Of a stretch of 64,000 nt of DNA, positions 49,143 through 57,800 are shown piece after piece (position 1 is the first letter of the stretch; every line of letters starts with the position of its first letter). Below the pieces are notes generated by a model. The model did not search any database and had not been told where the DNA came from. It worked only from the letters and a program-made list of their open reading frames with translations. Origin of the DNA: Candidatus Latescibacterota bacterium. GTDB taxonomy: Bacteria > JAAXHH01. A program made the translations under genes and the position numbers. The stretch covers positions 332,405 to 396,404 of the forward strand of contig JAJEEG010000006.1 of the NCBI GenBank assembly GCA_022821085.1. Direction: 5' to 3'.

Positions 49143-50429
49143 CTACTCGTTCATCTTGGGGTCGAGGGCGTCCCGGAGTCCGTCGCCCATAAGCTGGAAT
49201 CCGAGCATGGTGAGGGCGATCATGATGGCGGGAAAAGTCGCCAGGTGCCAGTAGGACCGGATGTAGTTGGCGTTCTCTCCGACCATTTGTCCCCAGCTCG
49301 GCGTGGGCGGGCTGATGCCGATGCCGATGAAGCTCAGGCCGGCCTCCGCGAAGATGGCCGACGGGATGCCCAGGGCGAGGGCCACGATCAGCGGCGTCAG
49401 GCTGTTGGGCAGGATGTGGGTGACGACGATGCGCAGGTGGCTGCCGCCCATGGCCTTGGCCGCCCGGACGAACTCCTTTTCCTTCAATGACAGAATCTGC
49501 CCCCTCAGGAGACGGCATACCCCTACCCATCCGGTCACTCCGATGGCGACGAAGATGTTGAAGAGTCCGGCGCCCAGCCACGACATGATCAGGATGATGA
49601 AGAGCAGGCCGGGAAAGGCCGACATGATGTCGACCCCCCGCATGATGACGCTGTCCACGCGGCCCCCTGCGTACCCCGCCAGGGCGCCCAGGGGTACGCC
49701 GATGGCGAAGATGATGGCCTGCACGAGAACGCCTACCGTCATGGAGATCTCCGCGCCGTAGATGACCCGGCTGAAGAGGTCGCGGCCCAGGCCGTCCGTG
49801 CCGAAGGGAAACATCCACGACGGTTCCTGCCAGGCGACGAGGAAGTTCTGCTTGGTGTAGTGCAGGGGCGCGATCCAGGGCGCGAGCAGGGCCGTGTTGC
49901 TCAGCAGCAGCACCAGGAAGAGGCCCACCAGGGAGAGCTTGTTGCGGGAGAAACGCCGCGTGGCGTCCGCCCAGAGCCCGCTGTCGTGTTTTTTGAAGTA
50001 CCGATAGGCACGCGGCCAGAGCAGGGTGAACTCCGTGGCCAGCGCGACGCGGAAGATCTGTCCCGCCCAGGAGAAGAAGGGCTCGAGGCCGTCCCAGCTC
50101 ATGGATTCCGACAGGCTTTCGGGGATGTCCTCCGTGCCGTAGGGGTACTGGCCCATCCAGGGGCCGAGGAGCCACCACGCCGCGAGCAGGGCGACGGCGC
50201 CCGCGGCCGCGAAGTAGGACCTGCGCTGGACCACCCGGTGGCAGAAGGACGCCCATCTTCCGGTCTCGTCCCGGTGTCCCAGGCGGTACATGCGGGGCAG
50301 GTAGAGCACCAGCTGGATCGCCAGGGCGATCCGGCCCACCTCGAGGATCATGGTGTCCCAGCTCCATCCCAGGATCGCGCCGAGGACCCAGACGATGCCG
50401 ACTTCGCCCGTTGTGCCGATCGGATCCAT
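49143..50429 (-). CDS. Oligopeptide/dipeptide ABC permease (DppC-like) with duplicated N-terminal TM module
   Basis: FGTDGLGRDLFSRVIYGAEISMTVGVLVQ...FVRAAKAMGGSHLRIVVTHILPNSLTPLIV EAA loop; about 145 aa N-terminal extension. Confidence 0.92.
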   Translation of the reverse strand: MDPIGTTGEVGIVWVLGAILGWSWDTMILEVGRIALAIQLVLYLPRMYRLGHRDETGRWASFCHRVVQRRSYFAAAGAVALLAAWWLLGPWMGQYPYGTEDIPESLSESMSWDGLEPFFSWAGQIFRVALATEFTLLWPRAYRYFKKHDSGLWADATRRFSRNKLSLVGLFLVLLLSNTALLAPWIAPLHYTKQNFLVAWQEPSWMFPFGTDGLGRDLFSRVIYGAEISMTVGVLVQAIIFAIGVPLGALAGYAGGRVDSVIMRGVDIMSAFPGLLFIILIMSWLGAGLFNIFVAIGVTGWVGVCRLLRGQILSLKEKEFVRAAKAMGGSHLRIVVTHILPNSLTPLIVALALGIPSAIFAEAGLSFIGIGISPPTPSWGQMVGENANYIRSYWHLATFPAIMIALTMLGFQLMGDGLRDALDPKMNE

Positions 50430-50431
50430 GC

Positions 50432-51742
50432 CTAGTCCTTCCTATACCGGATGCGGGGGTCCACCAGCGCGTACATGAGGTCCGTGATCACGTAGATCAC
50501 GACGATGAGCGACGACCAGAGCAGGGCCGTGGACATGATCATGGGATAGTCCCGGGCGAACACGCTCGTGGTGAAGTACCGCCCCAGGCCGGGGATCCGG
50601 AAGATCGTCTCGATGAAGAAGGACCCCGTGATCAGGTTGGCCATCATCGGTCCAGCGATGGTCAACAGGGGGATCAGGGCGTTCTTGAACACGTGCACCA
50701 CCACGACCGAGAACTCGGTGAGACCCTTGGCCCGTGCGGTGCGCACGTAGTCGGCCCGGATGGCCTCGATCATGTTCGACCGGGTATACCTCGCCACCAC
50801 GGCCATGTCGCCGAGCGACAGGGCGATCACCGGCATGACCCAGTCCTTGGGCGAATTCCAGCCCCCCGTTTCGAATAGATGCAGCCACAGGGAGAAGACG
50901 ACGGTAAGGCCCACGGCCACGACGAAACTGGGCGTGACGATGCTGAATACCGCCGTGAGCGAGGCGACGTAATCGATCCAGGTGTTCTGGTATACCGCCG
51001 CGAGAATGCCCAGCAGCAGTCCCCCGGTGAGGGCCACGACCAGGGCCATGCTGCCCAGGTGGACGGAGACGGGCCAGGCCTGCGCGATGAGCTCCTGGCA
51101 GGTCTTGCTCTGGTGCTGGAAGGAATAACCGAAGTCGCCCCGCACGACGTTGCTCACCCAGGAGATATACTGGATGTGGAGCGGCTGGTCGAGGTTGTAC
51201 TTCCGCATCAGGTTGGCGCGGACCTCGGGCGTCAGCGGTATGCCGCCGGTCTCGCCGCCCGCGTCGAAGGGGCCGCCGGGCACGGCGTGCATGATGGAGA
51301 AGGTGATGACCGAGACGGCGAAGAGTACGGGGAAGATCCAGAGGATGCGGCGGACCAGGTACCGGAAGCCCAGGTTCAGTCCGAGGAGGAAAATGCTGGT
51401 GACCGCAAGCATGATCAGCGTGCGGATCAGCATGACGTTCTGGGAGTCGGTGCCCCACAGCGCCAGGCTCACGGCCGCCAGGGCGATGGCCCGCGCGGCC
51501 AGGTTCGGCACGCGAAATCGCCGCAACAGGGTGGAAGCGGCGACGAACAGGAGGAGCCAGAGCGTCGCGAGAGCGGTGTTGAACACGCCGAGCTGCGGAG
51601 CCGCGACGGCCAGGGCGACGACGGTGATCAGCGTCTGGACGCCCTTGACGAACGTCGCGTCCAGTTTGCGCCGGTTACCCCAGTATCCCGCGGCCAGGAC
51701 AAGCAACAGCCACAGGACGCCAATGATCCCTAAAACGGGCAT
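50432..51742 (-). CDS. Oligopeptide/dipeptide ABC permease (DppB-like) with N-terminal membrane extension
   Basis: YLVRRILWIFPVLFAVSVITFSIMHAVPGGPF core starts around residue 128; YTRSNMIEAIRADYVRTARAKGLTEFSVVVVHVFKNALIPLLT. Confidence 0.92.
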   Translation of the reverse strand: MPVLGIIGVLWLLLVLAAGYWGNRRKLDATFVKGVQTLITVVALAVAAPQLGVFNTALATLWLLLFVAASTLLRRFRVPNLAARAIALAAVSLALWGTDSQNVMLIRTLIMLAVTSIFLLGLNLGFRYLVRRILWIFPVLFAVSVITFSIMHAVPGGPFDAGGETGGIPLTPEVRANLMRKYNLDQPLHIQYISWVSNVVRGDFGYSFQHQSKTCQELIAQAWPVSVHLGSMALVVALTGGLLLGILAAVYQNTWIDYVASLTAVFSIVTPSFVVAVGLTVVFSLWLHLFETGGWNSPKDWVMPVIALSLGDMAVVARYTRSNMIEAIRADYVRTARAKGLTEFSVVVVHVFKNALIPLLTIAGPMMANLITGSFFIETIFRIPGLGRYFTTSVFARDYPMIMSTALLWSSLIVVIYVITDLMYALVDPRIRYRKD

Positions 51743-51980
51743 CCGATCGTCGAATCCTTTGCTGGAGCAGGAGAATCACTTGCGATACCGCGATTCGAGG
51801 GATGAGGAAACTGCCTGGTGGGGCGAGCCCGTCCGACTGGCCGCGGCGCCAACGGAGTCCGGCTCCGCTGGATGCCTGACAACCTAAAGCCCGCCGGTGA
51901 TTCTGTCAACGTATTTCGGTCGCTCCCGCGGGGCAAAAAACGGTTGATTCGCCGGGCCGTTTTGTTGTTTCATAGGGGTT

Positions 51981-52673
51981 ATGGATTACCTGTACAATGG
52001 ATTTCAGGAAGCGGTCCGCCTGCTGTACACCGGCGAATCAGGCGTGTACACCATCGTCGGCGTTTCCGTGTTCGTCGCGGTGTCCGCCATCCTGCTGGCC
52101 TCCGTGATGGGACTGCCCGCGGGCTACCTGCTCGCCACCCGACGGTTCAGGGGCCAGCGGCTCGTGACCACGGTGCTCAATACGATGCTGGCCATGCCGA
52201 CCGTGGTGATCGGCCTCTTCGTCTACTCCATGATCTCCCGGCGCGGCCCCCTGGGCTTCATGGAACTGCTGTATACGCCGCAGGCCATGATCATCGGCGA
52301 GACGATCCTCGCCCTGCCCATCGTGGCCGCCTTCACCCTGTCGGCGTTCCGCGCCGTGGATTCCCGGATCACGGAGACGGCCCTTACGCTGGGCGCTACG
52401 ACGGCCCAGACGGCCCGGACCCTCATTTCGGAGGCCAGGTTCGGTATCATGGCGGCGGTCGTGGCCGCCTTCGGGCGGGTCATCGCCGAGGTAGGCGCGG
52501 CCATGATGCTGGGCGGCAACATCAAGGGAAGCACGCGGACCATGACGACGGCGATCGCCCTGGAAAGCAACAAGGGGGAGTTCGGCCTGGCCATCGCCCT
52601 CGGGATCATCCTGCTGCTCACGGCATTCGGCGCGAACATTCTCTTTCACTGGCTGCAGGGGTTCGACGACTGA
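51981..52673 (+). CDS. tupB: Tungstate-type ABC transporter permease
   Basis: MDYLYNGFQEAVRLLYTGESGVYTIVGVSVFVAVSAILLASVMGLPAGYLLATRRFRGQRLVTTVLNTMLAMPTVVIGLFVYSMISRRGPLGF. Confidence 0.85.
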   Translation: MDYLYNGFQEAVRLLYTGESGVYTIVGVSVFVAVSAILLASVMGLPAGYLLATRRFRGQRLVTTVLNTMLAMPTVVIGLFVYSMISRRGPLGFMELLYTPQAMIIGETILALPIVAAFTLSAFRAVDSRITETALTLGATTAQTARTLISEARFGIMAAVVAAFGRVIAEVGAAMMLGGNIKGSTRTMTTAIALESNKGEFGLAIALGIILLLTAFGANILFHWLQGFDD

Positions 52674-53824
52674 TGGCCGATCCGATCACGGCCGATCCGG
52701 TCACGGCCGGTCCGATGACGGCCGGTCCGATCATCGTGGGCGAGCACCTGGCGCACCGTTACGGTTCCGGGTTTCATCTTCATGTCGAAAACCTCGCCCT
52801 GTATGCCGGAAGGACCTATGCCGTCTACGGCGCGAACGGATCGGGCAAGTCCACGCTGTTGAACATACTCGCCCTGCTGACCCTGCCGCAGGAAGGCCGG
52901 ATCCTCTTCGAAGGCCGGCCCGTGAACGGGGCCGATCCGGGCCGAAGCCGGCAGTACCGCCGCCGCGTCACGCTGCTGATGCAGCACGTGTACCTGTTCC
53001 GGTCCACCGTATTCGAGAACGTGGCGTCCGGCCTGCGGTTCCGCGGCATGGCGAAGAAGGCCATCGAAGAACGCGTGACCGGCATGCTGGACAAGGTGGG
53101 CCTCCGGCAGTTCGCCCACCGGCCCGCCCACAGCCTGTCGGGCGGAGAAGCGCAGCGCGCGGGACTCGCCCGGGCCCTGGTCACGGACCCCGACGTCCTG
53201 CTGCTCGACGAGCCCACGGCCAGCGTGGACGCGGCGCACGGGAAACAGATCGAAGCGATTCTCGCGGAGACCTGCCGCCAGCGGCGCATGACCGTCGTGC
53301 TCTCGACGCACCAGTACGACCAGGCCTATCGCATCGCCGACGAAGTGTTGATCATGCGCGACGGCCGGATGCTCGAGAAGGAACCCGAGAATGTCTTCAA
53401 GGGCCGTATCGAGGAGTCTGCCGACGGTCCGGTCGTCCACCTGGACTGCGGTGTGACGCTGCGATCGGACACGACCGCGCGCGGACCGGCCCACATCGTC
53501 ATCTCTTCGCGGGATATCCGGCTGGCGAGGCCGCCGAACAAGCCGGACGCCGCGAATACGCTCGTGGGCATCGTGACCGCCGCGGCGGTGGACGGAGACC
53601 GCATACGCCTGGGCTTGGACGCCGGCCCGCGTCTGGACGCCGGCCCGGACCTGGACGCGGAGGCTGACCCGGGCTCGGATGCGGCCTCCGGCCCGCACCT
53701 GGACGTGGACGCTGGCCTTCGCCTGACCGTCCACGTGGCGCGGGGGTCTTTCGCGGGCATGGGCATTAACGTCGGCGATACGGTGTACGCCGCCATCGAC
53801 GCCTCGGCGGTACGGGCCTCATGA
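52673..53824 (+). CDS. tupC: ABC transporter ATP-binding protein (TupC-like) with repeat-expanded N-terminus and C-terminal domain
   Basis: YGANGSGKSTLLNILALLTLP, SLSGGEAQRAGLARALVTDPDVLLLDEPTA; 1-nt overlap with the permease stop; N-term ADPITADPVTAGPMTAGPI repeat. Confidence 0.9.
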   Translation: MADPITADPVTAGPMTAGPIIVGEHLAHRYGSGFHLHVENLALYAGRTYAVYGANGSGKSTLLNILALLTLPQEGRILFEGRPVNGADPGRSRQYRRRVTLLMQHVYLFRSTVFENVASGLRFRGMAKKAIEERVTGMLDKVGLRQFAHRPAHSLSGGEAQRAGLARALVTDPDVLLLDEPTASVDAAHGKQIEAILAETCRQRRMTVVLSTHQYDQAYRIADEVLIMRDGRMLEKEPENVFKGRIEESADGPVVHLDCGVTLRSDTTARGPAHIVISSRDIRLARPPNKPDAANTLVGIVTAAAVDGDRIRLGLDAGPRLDAGPDLDAEADPGSDAASGPHLDVDAGLRLTVHVARGSFAGMGINVGDTVYAAIDASAVRAS

Positions 53825-53846
53825 ACGACCAACCACGGAGGAACCA

Positions 53847-54752
53847 ATGACCACCCGGGAATCATCAAGCCTGGTCATGGGCAAGGACGAGTTGCAGATG
53901 GGCGGGAAGTACCTGTCCACGCTTCGGGAAGCGAACGAACTGCTGGACGACGCGGTAGCGCTGCGGGAACGCATGGCCGAAGACGGCTATCTGCTCATCC
54001 GCGGCCTCCACGATCCGGATAAGGTCCGGGAAGCGCGCCGGGTCGTCCTGGAGAATCTGGACGCGAACGACCAGATCGACCGGGAATATCCCCTCGACCT
54101 GGGCGTGGCTGCGCCGGGCAAACGGGGCGCATTCTTCGGCGGCGCCAAGCGGGTGACGCACACGGATGAATTCCTCTCCGTGGTCAATTCACCCGAAATC
54201 ATGGGGTTCTTCGAGCGGTTCCTGGGCGGCCCGGCCCTCACCTTCGACTACAAGTGGCTCCGGGCCGTGGGACCGGGCGCCAACACCGGGGCGCATTACG
54301 ACATGGTCTACATGGGCCGGGGCACGCCGAACCTGTATACCGTGTGGACCCCCCTGGACGACGTGACCTACGACATGGGCCCCCTGGTCATCCTGGCCGG
54401 ATCCCACCAGTTCGAGGCCGTCAAGGAGACCTACGGCCAGATGGACGTGGACCGGGACCACGTGACAGGCCACTTCACCAACGAGCCTGTCGAGATGGTC
54501 GACCAGTACGGGGGCCAGTGGCAGACGAGCGAATTCCGGATGGGCGACGTGATCGTCCTCGGCATGTACACCATGCACGGGTCCATCAACAACACGTCGA
54601 ACCGGTTCCGCATAAGCACCGATACCCGATACCAGCTGGCCAGCGAGCCCGTGGACCACCGGTGGGTCGGTGAAAACCCCGTCGCTCATTACGCGTGGAC
54701 CGAGGGGAAGACCGTTTCCATGGAGGAGATGCGGCGGAAGTGGAAGGTCTAG
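53847..54752 (+). CDS. Phytanoyl-CoA dioxygenase (PhyH) family protein
   Basis: LRERMAEDGYLLIRGLHDPDKVREARRVVLENL...GAHYDMVYMGRGTPNLYTVWTPLDDVTYDMGPLVILAGSHQ. Confidence 0.92.
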   Translation: MTTRESSSLVMGKDELQMGGKYLSTLREANELLDDAVALRERMAEDGYLLIRGLHDPDKVREARRVVLENLDANDQIDREYPLDLGVAAPGKRGAFFGGAKRVTHTDEFLSVVNSPEIMGFFERFLGGPALTFDYKWLRAVGPGANTGAHYDMVYMGRGTPNLYTVWTPLDDVTYDMGPLVILAGSHQFEAVKETYGQMDVDRDHVTGHFTNEPVEMVDQYGGQWQTSEFRMGDVIVLGMYTMHGSINNTSNRFRISTDTRYQLASEPVDHRWVGENPVAHYAWTEGKTVSMEEMRRKWKV

Positions 54753-54768
54753 CGCGGAAGGTCTAGCG
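54742..54768. repeat. 14 bp tandem duplication spanning the TAG stop of the PhyH gene
   Basis: ggaaggtctagcgc ggaaggtctagcg. Confidence 0.92.
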
Positions 54769-54882
54769 GGCTGAGCAGGTCCAGCCCGGTTACGCGGACC
54801 GCGACCGCTACGCGACCGGCTGCTCCCTTGATACGGCTCGAGCCACGGATGTCCCGTCACACCTGACCCGCGGAAAGACACC

Positions 54883-57800
54883 TTGCACCTTAAACGAATC
54901 CTTTCCAGCCATCTTGCCGGCCTGGTACTTCGTCCTGCCGGCCTGGTCCTGCTGCTCGCACTGTTCGCGGCCGCCGCGTGCCGGACGTCCGGTGTCCGCG
55001 AGCGCGTGGCGTACCTGTCCGAACCCATCGGCGACGGACAGGTGGCCGCCGTGGTCGATTCGGCGCGGATCCGGCAGACCATCACCGACCTGGTGTCCTT
55101 CGGCTCGCGGGTGGCCGGATACCCGGGCGCCACCGAAGCGGCCCACTACCTGGCCGGCCGCATGCGCGAATTGGGCCTGGAAGACGTGGAACTGGAGGAA
55201 TTCGTCGCCTCCGTCCCCCACGACGAGGGCGGCGAACTGACTGTCCTCGACGATGCGGCCCTGGCATCCCGGTCGATCCCCATACACGCCGTGTGGCCGA
55301 ACCTGGTCCGCACCTCCACGACGCCGCCCGGCGGGATCACGGGAACGCTGCACTACGTGGGCAACGGCGAATGGGAGGACTTCAACGGCATCGATCCCAC
55401 CGGCGCCGTGTTCCTGATGGATTTCAATTCCGGCGTCAACTGGCAGCGGGCCGCCCAGCTCGGCGCCGGCGCGGTGATCTTCGTGGAACCCGACCAGACC
55501 ACGCGGGTGGACGGCGAGGAGAAGTACCTCCAGGTTCCGGTCGACTTCCCCCGGTTCTGGATGGCGAAGGAAGCGGCCCGGCCCCTCGTCGCATACCTGG
55601 AAGGAAACGGCCCACTGACCGTCCGGGCAAAGGGCCGGATGACGTGGAAACGCCTGCCCGCCTACAACGTCCTGGGCAAGATCACGGGTACCCACCCGGT
55701 CCTCAAGGACGAAACCATCGTACTCGAATCCTACTACGACTCCATGTCGCCCGTGCCGGCGGTGTCTCCGGGCGCGAACCAGGCTTCGGGCGCGGCCGCG
55801 CTCCTGGAGATCGCCCGGTACTTCGCCGCCCACCCGCCGGCGCGCACCGTGTATTTCCTGGCGACCTCGGGGCATTTCCTGTCCTTGAGCGGCGTGGACG
55901 ACTTCACGAACCGCCATACGCGCAAGACGCCCTATTTCGCGGATCAGCTCGAAGAACCGATCGACATGAAGCTCTTCGCCGGTATCGATCTCTCCAGCGC
56001 CCGGGACCAGATCGGGGTCGCCTACGCGGGTATCCTCTTCGCCGGGAACTCCTTCGAGAAACAACGGTTCTTCACGCCCTTCGGCCGGACCTTCATGGGC
56101 TACGCGGAGGAAGTGATCCGTCGCGGTTTCTTCCCCACCGACGCATTGATGAACGTCATCACGCCGTCCCAGGGCATCCTGAGCACGGAGTTCTTCCCCG
56201 CGGGCAATATCGCCCTCGACGCGGAGCTGGTCTTCTGGACGGGGTTTCCCGCCCTGACTTTCGCTACCGTTTTCGACGTGCGGGAATACGTGGACACGCC
56301 CATCGACGAGATCGACCGGGTGAATATCCGCAACGTGTATACCCAGACCGTGCTGCTTACGGAACTGTTCGGCCGGGCCGTCAACGACGCCATGCTTTTT
56401 CCGGATTTCAAGATGCAGCTCGAAGACCGGTTCGTGCGGGGCCGCATCCGGGTGGTCGAATTCGATCCCCGGGAAGACTACATCCCGAGCAAGCCCAAGC
56501 CCGGGGCCGTGGTCCGCTTCCGCCGCTACAACAAGAGCATCAGCGGAGTGAAGAACGAGATCTTCGTCGTGGCCGACAGCACCGGCGTGGCCGAGAGCAC
56601 CGCGCTGGAGGCGGGCCGGACCTACCCGACCGAGGGTTTCGTCATGGACCCCGAGACGGGGGAGATCATCTACGCGCCGGACCGGGGTCCCTACGGCGAA
56701 GGCGCCTACCCCCTCGAAATCACGATGGACTGGGTGGACAAGGAGAAGCCCACGGTGGTCTTCCGGTCCGACGCGACCAACCTCTACGACCTGGTGGACC
56801 CCCGGTTCCTGACGCGGCTCAATGAATCGGTGGTGCTGGACGAATCGGGCAACCCGCCCCTGGAATGGGGCATGACCTTCCAGGAAGCCGGCTGGACCAC
56901 GGGTTTTTCCTACGAGGAGGACACGGCCGTCGTCTTCACTCCGCCCGAAAGCCGGTTCAAGGTCACCATGTCCACCGGCCTGTTCGGCCGCCGCCTGATC
57001 CTGACCAACGCGGACGAAGCGAATCCCGAGGGCGTCGGTTTCGAGTCGGGGATCGGCGCCATCCCGCTGACCTCATACCAGGTGGCGCGCGACATGTGGC
57101 ACCTGGACGAAGCACGGATCGGGGCGCTCAGGTCCGTGGGCGTGAACAATACCCGACTGGACGATTTCCACCGCGAATCGGGCCGCCTGCTGGACCTGGC
57201 CGAAGCCGCCCGGCAGGCCCTGCAGTGGGACCGGTTCATCAAGTACGCCCGGGCAGCGTGGGGATACGAGTCCAGGGCCTACCCCGACGCGACGGGAACC
57301 GCCAACGACGTCGTGAAGGGCGTGCTGTTCTACATGGTGCTGGTGATCCCCTTCGCCTACGCCCTCGAGCGGCTGCTCTTCGGTTTCGCCAATATCTACA
57401 AGCGCATCGGCGCCACGGCCGGCATCTTTCTCGCGGCGTACGGGGTGCTGCGCTTCACCCACCCGGCTTTCCAGATCACCACGGCGCCCGACATCGTCCT
57501 CCTGGCCTTCATGACCTTCGTCCTCGCCGCCGTGGTCATCTGGCTCATCTCCCAGCGGTTCAGCCAGACCATGAAGGAGGTCCGGCAGCATGCCCACAGC
57601 GTTCAGGCCACCGACGTGCGGCGTTCGAGCGCCCTGGCCACGGCCTTCGCCCTCGGCATCGGCAACATGCGCAAGCGCAAGGCCCGGACGCTGCTGACCT
57701 GCGCCACGCTGGTCCTCCTGGTCTTCACCGTGCTTTCCTTCACTTCAGTGCAGACCTTTCTCCGGATACAGAAGGTGAGCACCGACACGGAAGCCGCCTA

